A DNA stretch of 64,000 nucleotides from Juglans regia (taxonomy: Eukaryota; Streptophyta; Magnoliopsida; Fagales; Juglandaceae). The stretch lies in NCBI RefSeq assembly GCF_001411555.2, contig NC_049901.1, forward strand, positions 31,940,838-32,004,837, written 5' to 3'. Numbering within the stretch: the first letter of the stretch is position 1; every line of letters begins with the position of its first letter. Under the pieces are notes generated by a model. The model was given only the letters and a program-made list of their open reading frames with translations. It was not told the origin of the DNA and did not search any database. Of the stretch, positions 1 to 12,800 are shown piece by piece. Position numbers and translations under genes: made by a program.

Positions 1-1570
1 GTGTTTGGGTGACGAAGTATCCTCAACACTTTTCAAGTATTCTCGTACTTTTGAAAATACTTCACATACCAAACAACTTAAAATACTCTCAATGGGACCC
101 ACAAACTCACTTCAATCTCTACTCATAACTATTCACAAACATTCTATAATACTTATCACTATTATATATAAATAAAAAATAAAATCACTATAATATTTAT
201 CACTATTAAATATAAATAAAAAAATAAAATCATTATAATATATAAATAAAAAATAAAATCACTATAATATATAAATAAAAAATAAAATCACTATAATATT
301 TATCACTATTAAATATAAATAAATAATCATTATAATATATAAATAATCACTATTAAATATAAATAAAAAAATCATTATAATATATAAATAATAAAAAATC
401 ACTATAATATATAAATAAAAAATATTTATCACTATAATATATAAGTAAAAAATAAAATTACTATAATATATAAATAAAAAATAAAATCACTATAATATAT
501 AAATAAAAAATATTTATCACTATAATATATAAATAAAACATAAAATCACTATAATATTTATCACTATTAAATATAAATAAACAAATCATTATAATATAAA
601 AATAATAAAAAATCACTATAATATAAATAAAAAATATTTATCACTATTATATATAAATAAAAAATAAAATCACTATAATATATAAATAAAAAATAAAATC
701 ACTATAATATGTAAATAATAAAATCACGATAATATATAAATATAAAATCACTATAATATATAAATAAAAAATAAAATCACTATAATATGTAAATAAAAAA
801 TATTTATCACTATTATATATAAATAAAAAATAAAATCGCTATAATATATAAATAAAAAATAAAATCACTATAATATTAAATATAAAATCACTATAATAAA
901 TATAAATAAAAAAAAAAATAAAATCATTATAATATATAAATAAATAAAAAATTACTATAATATATAAATAAATAAAAAATCACTATAATATTTATCACTA
1001 TTAAATATAAAAAAAATCATGATAATATATAAATAAATAAAAATCACTATAATATATATATAAAAAATAAAATCACTATTATAAATAAATAAAAAATAAA
1101 CTACTATAATATTTATCACTATTATATATAAATTAAAAATAAAATCACTATAATATATAAATAAAAAATAACATTACTATAATATTTATAACTATTATAT
1201 ATATATATATAAATAATCTCATTATAATATTTATCACAATTATATATAAATTAAAAATAAAATCATTATAATATTTATCATTATTATATATAAAGTAAAA
1301 TAAAATCACTACAATATTTATTAATATTAAAAAATCACTATAATAAAATCATTATAATATTTATTACTAAAAATCAAATCACTATAATATTTATGGGACC
1401 CACACATTTTTCAACTACCTACTCAAAAGTCAACAACTCAACATACTTCACACATCCAAACAATTCAAAATACTCTCAATGGGACCTACAAACTTACTCT
1501 AATCTCTACTCATAACTATTCACAAACATTCTCAACACTTTTCAACATTTTTCAACACCCAAACGTACCC
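1..1570. repeat. MITE-like element with an internally expanded AT-rich tandem array
   Basis: The left edge carries GTTTGGGTG (3-11) and the right edge carries its inverse CACCCAAAC (about 1555-1563), so the stretch looks like one terminal-inverted-repeat element. The segment at about 66-144 (CTCTCAATGGGACC and the following 60 bases) recurs as a direct repeat at about 1452-1530. Between the copies, about 145-1390 is a tandem array with a basic unit of about 29 bp containing AAAATCACTATAATATATAA. It alternates with a second unit type containing TTATCACTATTAAATATAAA. There is no coding potential. The expansion could have arisen by slippage in the AT-rich core of a short MITE. Confidence 0.6.
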
Positions 1571-1583
1571 TAAACCGTCCCTT

Positions 1584-1975
1584 AGATCAGTAAATTTTTT
1601 ATCAACCCATCTCTTTCCTGACACCACCTAAAAAGAATGAAAGACAAAAGACAAAAAAAAAAATAGTAAAGCTTGAGAAAGGCACCAAAACTGTGAGAAA
1701 AGACTAGCTAAGAGAAAAAGACCCATAAAAGGACTTCTTTGAGAATGGTGCTCTTCTATTCGCATTTTTACAATTTTATCTCTCTATTTCCTTAATTTGT
1801 TTTGTTTTATTCATACTTTTATGGTTTTGTCCCTCATATCAGTAAATTTTCGATCAACCCATCTCTTTCCTGACATAACACCTAAAATAATGAAAGAGAA
1901 AAGATAAAAATAATAAAGCTGAGAAAGACACCAAAACTGTAAGAAAAGACTAAGAGAAAAATCTCATAAAAAGAT
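1584..1975. repeat. Direct repeat of about 150 bp (two diverged copies)
   Basis: The blocks at 1584-1736 and 1838-1975 share ATCAACCCATCTCTTTCCTG followed by a purine-rich run containing AATGAAAGA, GAGAAAG and CACCAAAACTGT. The copies differ by small indels. No coding frame is visible. They may belong to the 5' part of the Helitron-like element that ends at 2501. Confidence 0.6.
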
Positions 1976-2470
1976 TTTTTTTTTTTCAATTTATGTGAGT
2001 GGGTCAATAGCCAATGCATCAGTTATGGAAAAGAAATCATTTTGCTTATGTCAGTGATTTTGTATCTGCATAAGAGATTTTTTTTTTTATTTACTGTCAT
2101 CTCTCTTCATTTCAATATATATATAATTATATATAAAAAAATTTATTCATTATCAATTTTAATTAAATGATAGATTTATAAGTAAAATATAATAAATAAT
2201 TTACATATAATAATCAAATATCACATCATAAGACCTATAAACAATGATAAGATATTATGTGACAAGAGGTAAAAGTGATTTTTTTTTCTTATGTCTCCAT
2301 CAACTCTGAAAATGACAGTATTGATCAGTATTGATTTACTGGCCCATTCTCTTTAATTACTATACTTTTTATTTCTATATTTGCTATTTTTTTTCAATCA
2401 TTAAATAATTCATTAATTATTTTTTTTAAAACCATATTATTTAAAAGAAAAATTGTTTCACGCAACTAGT

Positions 2471-2502
2471 CAACGTGCTTTGCACGTTGCTCCCGACCTA
2501 GT
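2471..2502 (+). mobile_element. Helitron-type 3' terminus
   Basis: CAACGTGC (2471-2478), a three-base loop TTT and GCACGTTG (2482-2489) form a perfect 8-bp hairpin. CTAG (2498-2501) follows nine bases later, and then a T. A short hairpin upstream of CTRR, inserted before T, is the known 3' signature of Helitrons. The 5' end would be a TC after an A. The repeated ATCAGTAAATTTT blocks at 1588 and 1840 are candidates but unproven. No Rep/helicase frame is present, so this would be a non-autonomous copy. Confidence 0.5.
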
Positions 2503-2509
2503 ATATATA

Positions 2510-3660
2510 ATATATATCAAGGATAAATACACTTTTGGTATAATAAATTATAATATATATTTTTTTTATAAATACATTTTTATACATTCGATCATATATA
2601 TTCATATAAAAAGTTTAGAACTTATATAAACTATAGTTAATTTCAATATTATCCTAGTATGTGTTAATTATTATAAAATAATGTACTTATATTATAATAC
2701 AAATATATTAATAGTTTAGTATATGTAAATATTATATTATAACTAACATAGATAATCTGTAAAATCGAAAAAATCAGAAATTCTGATTTAGTAGTGAATC
2801 GGTTCTTAAATTCTTAAAACTGGTGTATACCGGTTTGATACTAAAAAAATGTACAAAATCAGACTGAACTGAACTGGTTATACCCCTAACGGGTTGGATA
2901 ATTTGCAACCCGATGTTAAGTTCAATCTACTTTATCAAACAGGTTGTGCCTATAGTGAGTGTTTTTCAACTAGACCTCTCTATAATAATTAGTACTCTTC
3001 ATCTAGATCCAAATTCGGATATCTTGAAACGCCCGGATGCACATACAAATATAGATACATATGCAAATATTCAAATCTGAATGTGCATATGTATTTGGAG
3101 TAGAGTTTTAAATATTGTGCCCTATTAGTTGGTATGTTGGTATTTATCTTGCCGAGATAGTGATCGGTACAGAAAATGTATGTGTTTTGTACCGGGTTAA
3201 ATACTGGTCGTATCAGTGTGTTTTGATATATACCGGCCGAAATTATTGGATTTTTATAATCAATATAAAAATTCTAAATTTTTCTTAATTTTCACTCTAA
3301 TTCTCACATCTGAAGATTATTTTCTTAATTTTTTTTAATCTTCTTTTTTCGAGAGCTGAAAATTAAATCATTACTCTCATTTTCGTGATGAAGATGAATG
3401 ATTATTTTTTAAAATAATTAGATTGAGAACTTAAAAACATTATTGAGTTTTATAAATATTTGTTTTAACTTTTTAAGACTTCTATTGATATTATTTTGAA
3501 ATAAAATTTATATATATAATTAATTTATTATATATAAATTATCTAAAAACGATATTCAAAATAGTATTAGTATTAAAATATTTTATTTCAGTACCTTAAC
3601 CGAAACATCCATCCAAATAGTATTTAAAACTTTGATCCGGAGTTTTAACTGATTTTAAAA
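2510..3660. other. AT-rich intergenic DNA with a degenerate inverted-repeat element
   Basis: No gene is seen. About 3108-3640 looks like a decayed TIR element: GAGTTTTAAATATTGTG on the left and AATAGTATTTAAAACTT on the right are inverse to each other. The interior is rich in GGTATCAGTGTGTTTTG-type sequence that reappears near 31590. About 2750-2890 (ACCGGTT-rich) resembles 24600-24735. These repeats are short, old and uninformative about function. Confidence 0.4.
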
Positions 3661-3829
3661 TTTGAAAAAAAATAAAAACAAAACCGAAATCGCAAATCTT
3701 TTCGGGCCTTGGACAGCAATCGATCCGTAGTTAAGACCCGGTTGAGAACTTCGGGTTTGGAAAGGTCGAGAACACTGAAACGAAAGGCGATCGCAGCGAA
3801 TAAAGTACAAAACAAAAAAAAAGAGAGGG
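3660..3829 (+). promoter_or_regulatory. Presumed promoter and 5' UTR of the FAX2-like gene
   Basis: The 170 bases before the start codon are less AT-rich than the upstream DNA and end in a purine-rich leader (AAAGAGAGGG) directly before ATGGCG, which has a G at +4. No clear TATA box was found within 100 bases, as is common for plant nuclear genes for plastid proteins. The extent of the UTR cannot be fixed without transcript data. Confidence 0.35.
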
Positions 3830-6800
3830 ATGGCGGACGTAATTGGTCTTTCTCAGTCTTCTCTACTTGTGGTGCGGCGTAGGGTTGGATTTCGCTTACA
3901 TCGGGAAACACGCAACAACGGTGGTAGTAGCAGCACCATTTGTTGTTCAAGCCGACGGCTTTCAGAACTGCGATCTTCTTGGGGATTTGGGGTCAGATCG
4001 GATCAAAGACGGTGTCTTTTGGCTGCTTCTGGGGCCGTCTCTTCTGACCCAGTTCAAGCGCCCATCATATACTCCTCCGGTCCGGATACTGCTACTGGCG
4101 GTGGTGGTGACGGAGACGAATTCGGCAACAGAGGCGGAGGCGGCGGCGGAGGCGGAGGCGGCGGTGGTGACAACAAAGACGACGAAGAGTGCGGAGACGG
4201 CTCAGACGAAAACAGCAAGAAGATGGCTGGCATGTCAATGTCTCAAAAGTTAACTCTGGCTTATGCCGCTCTTGTTGGAGGTAAAGAACTAACGCTTTCA
4301 ACATAAATACTTTATTTATTGACGCCTTCTTCTTTTTCTCCCCTTTCTTTTTGTTTGCTTGATTGGGGAGTGTAGCCGCGAAGGATTCATTTCATATCTT
4401 TCTGGCTAAGCAAACGAAAAATAGTTGCATGAGGTTTAATAACAACAGCAAGGAGTTGTTTGGATTGAGAGAGTCTTTAAACTTATTTCATCTCATATAA
4501 TCATTATAAATTTATTAAATTCTCACATAAAATATAATAAATAATTTAATTTTTTAAATCTTAAAATAAAAATAACATTCTAATAATATTTTATTTAATT
4601 TTCAACTTTCATCTCGTCTCAACTTATTATCCAAATCTCCCTTAAGTTTTTACAAACTTTTACCATAAAACAACTAAAGAATCCGGAATTATAAAATTTA
4701 TGAAAAAGTTTTGTGGAAAAATTGGGCCATAATATTTCACAATAATTCGAGCATGGCATGTAATGGGTGGGTGCAAGGAATTAAGTTTTGTAACTCCATC
4801 TTCGGTTGTAAGACTTAATTCGGGTTAATTATCCATCTAAAGTTGGCAGACCACTGAATTACTTGAAAAATAATTGCTTTGCACCATTGGGGACTGCTGA
4901 ATTAGGTCTTGAATGTACTGCCTGTTTACTCAGGTTGCATCCTTCGTGTTTATTACTAAAAGCTTTGGTTATTTATAAAAAGACAATGATATTGAGCATA
5001 TTTTGTTGTGGAAAATGATTTATACAGTCCTTAAGAGCACTAGCATTGGATTATGCATCTACATATGCATATACATATTTGCATAATATTACCTTAAAAT
5101 GGACTGCATTGGATTATGCATATCCAAAAATTTGCATAGCTATAAACAGTATTTCTACAAATTTGAAGATGTACTGTTCACTCTTAAAATCTTATTTTAT
5201 TAATTTTTTCTCTCTCCACCAATTGATAGAATTTTAAGAAAAAAAATTTTAGTAGGTGCTATATGATAGAATTTGCAATGGGAGTTTTTGGCTCAAAGAT
5301 GCATAATTCAATGTGAGAGTTTTTCTTGATATGTAAAATCAATATCCAAAAGATGTGATCTTGCATATGCATATAAAGAAACCAATGCTAGTGTTCTAAG
5401 TGTGCAAGTTTGCACACTTCTCTTTGAAAAAAGTAGAGGAAATTTGGGATCCACGTGAAAAGACCAACATTTTCATGGTGGACCCCATTTTTTCAAAGAA
5501 AGTGCGTGAAGCTTTTACATCCTAGGACTGTATCTAGTCTTACTCTTTTCTTATTTAGTTGAATCGTTATGCAAATGAGTCATATCTATGTCCTTGATGT
5601 CTATTAGCCTTGGTTAAGTAAACTAATCAAGAAGCAAAACTAAATTATTACTGTATTTTCACCTTTTTTGCTCTGTTCCAATCTGTATATATTATTGAAG
5701 CATGATCTTATTAAAAAAAATTATTATTGAAGCATGACTGATATTTGACAGTGGGTGGAGCTATGGGCTACATGAAGAGTGGCAGCCAGAAGTCACTCCT
5801 GGCAGGAGGAGTATCAGCCTCACTACTGTATTATGTTTATGCTACGCTTCCCACAAAACCCGTTCTTGCATCATCCATAGGGCTTGGTAAGACTTAATCA
5901 TACTCTTCCCAATTATGTTAAATTTTCCATATTTATTATATATTTATGTTGCTAGAGCCATGTTTCAAGAGATTTATCCTATGCATGTATGAATAAGACC
6001 TGTTTTTGTTTTCATTAGCATGGTCCCTACTAAAATCTTTTTATTAAAGGATGCTCAATTTTAGTGGACTTCATGGTTATTAGAATTTTGCAGAAGATTT
6101 ATTGAGAGCAAAGATCAATGCATTTTTTATTTTTTGAGAAAAAGGGGGAAATAGCTCCTATGGTATTGATTCATTCTGTTAGCCTTCTATGCATATCTAT
6201 TCTAGCCTTATTGAGTTAGTGAGACTTGAAGGACCTGCAAATATAACACTTGAAGCAAACTTAAGTTACGGTCTTCTAAAGGATTTAAAAAAGTTAGTAA
6301 CTAAAGTAATTACTCATACCCCTGTAATCCTACTCATGCATGCATTACCTATACAAAATAATTCTTGGAAACTAATGAAAGGGACATCGCAATGGTAAGT
6401 GCACGTAACACCCCTTTCCCGTAGGTTAGGCTTGTTACGTACTTTCGTAACTATGCCTGGTAAAGAGACCCAACATAATAAAAACACCTAATTTTTCAAA
6501 AATAAATTCCCAAAAAACATAGCATAAAAATATAATCTCATAACAAGAAAATATAAAACCGATCTTTTTGTGAAAAAAAAAAGTGAGTTATTAACTAAGG
6601 CCTGATTTGGTTTCATCCCATCTCATCTTATCACAACATCCAAATGCCATTCAAACACAAATATTTTTTAATTTCAAATTTTTAAATTTTCATTGTTTTT
6701 ATTTAATCATTACCTAATCATTAGAATTTTTCCAAACTTCCAAACAGAACACAAAAAACAATTCAACTTTTTTTTTTTTTATAAGTAATAATATTATATA

Positions 6801-9800
6801 TATATATATATATCAATATGAGTAACCCAGTACATTGGACGTATACAAGAAAAATACCTAGCCCTTACAAGAAAGCCCCTAATGATCCAAAAGCCCATGA
6901 AAACCTACCCAAAATACACAAAGCCCGAATTGGAAAACTATCAATACACCTCCCCTACCCCATCCCCTAGATTCCGTGAAAATAATCCTCTACCCAAACA
7001 TCCCACTACGAGAACGTCTTCACAAAGCCCTCCCTTTAGCCTTCCCTCGACTTGAGCTAGCTCCTTTAGCATCATAGTTGATTGCCCAAGAAAGATTCTT
7101 TAACTCCATGCTTTTCTTAAACTTAGATTTGGTTTCAAGCATGTGGCTCGCCTCGATTGCTGTGAGTAGTGCTTTTAATTGGTCTTCATATTCTCCCTAT
7201 TCTCCATATGAAAGTCCCAAGGTTTGTAGAAACCCATTATATTTATTCAGAATCCAATCCGCTATTGAACTCGCTATATCGTTAATCGGAGGAAGAAAAA
7301 CCAGGGAAACGATGTTATCCCCAACCACAGTACCCAACTGCACTCCCGTCTCTAAACCTTCCCCCACACGAGGCACCAATGACAAATCGATAATTTCCTT
7401 CTCACCAAATGGTTGCTTGACAGGTATATGGTTGTTTTCCCCTCCATCTGTTACTATTACAGGTTCCTCCCCTCCATTAACATTTTGTGTATATGCTCCA
7501 CCCTTCGACGATCCTTGCTGTGCCACTTTGTCTGACCCTACTGCTTCATCAAGAGGGGAAGCACTACCATTTGTTACCTTGTTTGCATCTTCTAAAAGAG
7601 GCTCGATTGTTTCTTCCAAAATACTCAAGACCTTGGAGGGACCCCCATCTTTAACTACAAATGAACCCTGGACAGAAAGACCAACTACATCTGTAATTGG
7701 TGCATGAGACCCTACAGCTCCCTCAGAAGGCATAGTGACACTGGCATGAACAAAGATGTCAGCGTCCAACGACTCTATCGTTGACACACTCTTTGCCTGC
7801 ACACTTTCCGACACACTTGCTGGCACACTTTTACCCATGACTAGGTCCAGCCCCTTATCCACCTTAATCATTAGATCTCTTACATAATCCGTAATTCCTT
7901 TCAATTGAGATTTGACATCCCACAAGACCCCTTCCAACTCTTCCAAAGTCACTTGAGGTCTTTTGTCTCCTACAAATGCCTTGCCCTTTCTTTCTACTGT
8001 TGAGTTGCTCTAGGCCTGACTACCCGCCAGTGATCTCAACACCGCTGTGTACGAAGCACCTTTGATTCAGGAAGGCCTTCCCATTGTTTTCCCATCAACA
8101 AACTCTCCACTTTGAGAAGTGGCTTTGGATTCGGTGACACTTAGAATGGACTGCAGAAAGCCTATCCATTCAATGCCATTTGTGCCCTCCGAAATCACCA
8201 ACAAACATTTCCTCCTCCTATTATGGAATTCTGAGAGTTGTAGAAAACTGCCCCTTGCATTAACATGATGTTGAATGCTAAATACTCCATTACCCATCCT
8301 TAGCTCTCTGAAGAAACCTTCATGGCAGTTAAGGTCTAAACAATCCTCAATCCCCTTAGCTACCCACGAAGCTGTCGTCCTCCCTAGATACATGAACTTA
8401 GCTATCCTTTTGCTACGTTCAGAAATACGAAAGATATTTCCTCCCTCTTTCGTAATAATGAAAGTTTTTTATTCCATTTTCAACCACCTCTCACCTTCCA
8501 ACTGGGATGAAACCGCATCGTGTTTCGTCGTCATTGTCAAATCCCACTGCAAATCTATTCCTAGTACTCCCTACTGCTTCTACTTCATCCTAAGGTAAAA
8601 CACAAATCTGTTGGAGGCCCTGAGTTCACGGATTTTCTTGCAAAAAATCCTTGAGATAACGGAGAACTTCCAATTGCTGGAGGATGACGTCGGATGCCCC
8701 ACAATGTGGTCTCCGGAGTCCATCGAAATAGTCTGTAGCGGTGGCTAATGGAAAAGCTCAGATTGCAGATCACCGGAGGAGGAAATAGAAGAGCAGCAAA
8801 AAAATACCAGTCGTTGGAGAAGGACTGACGTCGGAGGCCCCACGACGGAGACGCCTGGGTCTGTCGATCAGTTCTGTGATAGATTCAAAGTGCACAGAGA
8901 CTGGCGTCGGCAAACACTTTCGACGGCGAGGAACCGACGCCGATGACCCTCAGTGAGGATGCCAGGGCTCGTTGGCCTCATCTGTGACTGCGGTGTCCCT
9001 CTCTAATCGATGGTGGGTGGGGGTGGCGGTGGGATAGGAAGGTTAGCATTTCTCTCGAATCACTATTCACACACGGGTTAGGCTTCATACGAAGAGAAAA
9101 CTGATAACTTGTTTCTCTCTCTCGACACACACCCACCTTAATCAAAAGCACTCTGTCCCAATTCAACTTTTTCAAATCTCAAAACAAAAATAATATTAAA
9201 AAATTATATTCTAACTCTTTTAATTTTATAATTTTTTTTTTCAACTTTTTCTCTTTCATTTTCCAAAATCTTATAATCTTAATTCAAACCATTTCACTAC
9301 CTATTCACAAGTTTCTCATCTCATCTCATTTCATCTGTGTAACCAAACAAGGCCTAAGTTTGAAATCCCTTGACACGTATATATGCATGGACATCAGCTT
9401 GTCAGCACTATTGTCTTTACTTGGACATTTTGAAGACATAAAAAAATAAATAAACACCCAAAAGAATCGAATATTCAATAAGTAGTACATCATACCATAA
9501 ACATAATAAACATAGAGTTTTCTTGAAAAGTTTGCATACTTAATAAAACTTTTTTTTTTATAAGTAAAAAATATTATATATCAAAGACTTAATAAAAAAA
9601 TTTTTTATCAGTAAATAAGATTTTATTGATCAAAAGATTAGGCAAAAGCCCAAGTATACGATATATACAAGAGCAACGCCTATGCATGCTTAGTTTAGAG
9701 ATACAAGAAATTCATGAAATGACAAGCCATTAAAATCAGTTATAATCGACCAATGGACTAAAGTATTGAAAAATAGACTTTTAAGCTCTTCTGTTGACCG

Positions 9801-12800
9801 TTCTTGATTTCTAATACTTATTTCGTTCCTCTCCCTCCAAATACACCACCATAAACATATTGGAACCAACTTCCAAATAGAGGCAATTTGAGAGTTACCT
9901 TGAATGGCTTTCCAAGAAGCTAGGAGGTCCACTCCCCATCTTGGCATCACCCAAAAGCTAATCCCACCCAAGCAAAAACTTCATTCCTCAATGTCCTGGC
10001 AATCTCACAGTGAAGTAGTAGATGGTCAATCGACTCTCCACTTTTTTTACACATACAACACCAATCCAAGACTATGATTCGACGTTTTCTTAGATTCTCT
10101 AGAGTGAGGATCTTCCCCAAGGAAGTCGTCCATACAAAAAACTTTGCCTTCAGGGGCACCTTTGTCTTCCAAATACTCTTCCATAGGAATGAATTTGTAC
10201 CATGCATTGTCATGGCTTTGTAGAAAGAGTGGACTAAAAATTTCCCTATCTTAGAAGGGCACCAAAAGATTTTATCTTCAACTCCTGCCAACAACCGAGT
10301 GGAGTAAACTAGGTTATAGAACTTTGAAAAAGCCGCAATTTCCCAATCTTGTGCATGTCTAAGGAATGTGACATTCCATTGTGGAGTGTCGTTAGAGAGT
10401 ATGAAGAGGTCCGCAATCAAGGCTTCTTTCATGCTTGCTATGCCATAAACTTGTGGAAAAGTTTCCTTGAGCGCCATATCGCCACACCATACATCATGCC
10501 AAAATTTAATTTTGGATCCATCACCCACTTTAAAGCGGGTATATCTTGAATATGTGACCCAACCTCTTATATTCTTCCATAATCCCACCCCATGAGGCCC
10601 ACTCACCTCCTTGGTACACCATCCTCCCCATGGTTCCCCATGCTTCAATTCAATGTTGCTTCTCCACAAAGTCCCCTCTCATAGTGATATCTCCACAGCC
10701 ACTTACCAAGCAAAACTTTGCTGAAAAACTGCAAGTTCCAAATACCCAAACCTCCTTCCTGAATAGGAGAGTAAATTTTGTCCCATTTCACCAAGTGAAA
10801 TTTGAACTCATCATTGATCCCCAAAAAAAAAAAAAAGAAGTCACGTTGGAGTTTCTCCATGTGATGAGCCACTTTGATGGGGAGTGGGAATAATGATAGG
10901 AAAGATGTTGGCAAGTTGGAAAGAGTGTTTTTGATTACGGTGACCTATCACCTTTGGATGAATACATCTTTTTCCAACTAGCCAATTTCCTCCATTTTTT
11001 TCTAGAATATTATCACAAATAACAAGGGATAATATTTAATACTCAATACTAACATAACTCATTAGTTGGATAACTCATTATTAATACTAACATAATATTT
11101 AATAATTAATACTAATACTAACATAAACATGTACTATGCTCATTATTTACTTTCTTTAATGGCCAGCACACCTTAACCCCTGTGTGCAAAGTTGTGCACC
11201 GGTTCCAATGTCAGTGGGCACAAGGGGAACCAATTAACTTATCATAACATACTATGGTGGACCATGCTTATTAGGTCCATGACTTGCACATCCACCAATA
11301 ACTGCATTGGTGCCATGCATCTCTTATGGACATTCTTAAAGCTTCTTTCATATCTTGTCTTTTATATTTCTTACCATGATGCATGTAAAACACATAATAA
11401 CCTAGCTCGTCGTAATCAGAAATGAAAACCTATCATGATGCATATACAACACATAATAACTTGACATTGAAAAGTCACTTTCATCATAACTTGATACGTA
11501 AAAAGGGCTTTCAATAAGGAAAATGATTTACACAACATTTTTCACAACCCTTTACACAACTATGTTTTAAATGAGGGTTGTTTTTGTAAAATACCTTATA
11601 AAAGTAGCATCATTTTACAAAAATACCCTCATCTTACAAGATAGCTGTGAAAATGTGTGGTGTGAGTGTATCATTACTCATTTACCTCTTTGCTTCCATT
11701 GATAACAAACACACCAATAATCAGCTACTTGAAGTTGCTGGAAAAGGGTTGGCCTTGATAGGGTGAGGATGGTTCTTTTTTCAATCTCCTGAAATTGCAG
11801 CAGTTATCTAGGGTTAGGGATTGATTTTCTTGAAGAACATCACAAGGGATTGCCATAAAAGCTTTCCATACTCAGCAGCTTTTGTACCAATTTAACTCCG
11901 TTTGTTTTGAAAAGGGGTTCTAAGAATCCTAATGGCTAGGAGTTCTTGGGTAAATATGTTGCTATTATTTGGATCCATGTAAGAGTCATAAATGGGTGTG
12001 ATTTCTACTTCTCGAGAGCTGGAACAGCTCAAATCTTATCTTAAAGGAGTCCTGGCAGGCTGCAACGGACTCTTATTGGTGCAAGAATTCTTACTTAATA
12101 GCCTAAGTGTGGATAACCTTCATCTAGAGGATTTCTTGGCACCTAATCTAGTTCTAACTTATCCAATAACGGCTGGTTTCCAATTATAACATATTTAACA
12201 GCCAAAAATTGGGCTTTGGCTAGTTAATTCTTGGGCTTATTCTCCATTTATGAGCCTAATGGCCCGAACCTACTCCATTTTGAATCTTGGACCATAATTT
12301 CATATCCGATCCTATCTCCTCGAATAATACGTACAGGCTAATGGCCCAATAAAATAATCTTCCTTCTAGCTGTAACAAAATTGGGCTTGTGGTCCAAACT
12401 TGTATAGCCTAAAAAATCTGGGTCTGGACGTTACAATGCACAAATTGACATATACATTCTTATTAGTTGACTTTTGACTAAAAATGCCTTTCCTTACATT
12501 TATTTTTCTAAAACATTTTGCGGAAATTGAATGGAAAGGTAGGTGTTTTAATTTTTTGAATTCCTAATTGTTTGTCTACCTCCTAATCTTATTAAGGTTT
12601 AGTTACTTATTGAAGGCTGTCAATTTCTGAATCCTTCATTTCCAATCTAAACTTTGTTTAACTTTAAGTGCTTTTGTTATCTCCTACTTGCTAGGCCTGT
12701 CTGCTGCACTTTTGGGAGTGATGGGTACTCGTTTTAAGAATTCTGGGAAGATATTTCCAGCAGGTGTCGTATCTCTGGTGTCGCTTATAATGACCGGTGG

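Larger units (their letters stand above)
6773..9158 (-). mobile_element. Internally deleted LINE: ORF1 with 3' tail but no reverse transcriptase
   Basis: A 14-bp target duplication, CAATTCAACTTTTT, lies at 6759-6772 and 9159-9172. The T-run at 6768-6780 is the poly-A tail read on the other strand. In the minus frame, about 8598-8067 encodes a DUF4283-like ORF1 segment (for example ASWVAKGIEDCLDLN and NARGSFLQLSEFHNRRR). About 7952-7197 encodes the long acidic ORF1 C-terminal part, followed after one stop (near 7197) by residues ending about 7030. ORF2 (endonuclease, reverse transcriptase) is absent between the ORF1 end and the tail, so this is a non-autonomous derivative with both ends present. 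The frames are broken, so ORF1 is not functional as it stands. Confidence 0.65.
6599..9354. mobile_element. Harbinger/Tourist-like MITE split by a LINE-derived insertion
   Basis: The MITE arms are 6599-6772 and 9159-9354. The left end GGCCTGATTTGGTTTC and the inverse of the right end (GGCCTTGTTTGGTTAC) form terminal inverted repeats. TAA lies directly outside both ends, the 3-bp target duplication expected of PIF/Harbinger-type elements. The core is interrupted at CAATTCAACTTTTT by the element at 6773-9158. It sits in intron 2 of the FAX2-like gene. Confidence 0.6.

Noticed and set aside
3843..4253. Second long + frame and a minus frame (4092-4304) overlapping FAX exon 1
   Set aside because: Both follow from the GC-rich, Gly-coding repeat; only the 3830 frame continues into the conserved TMEM14 exons.
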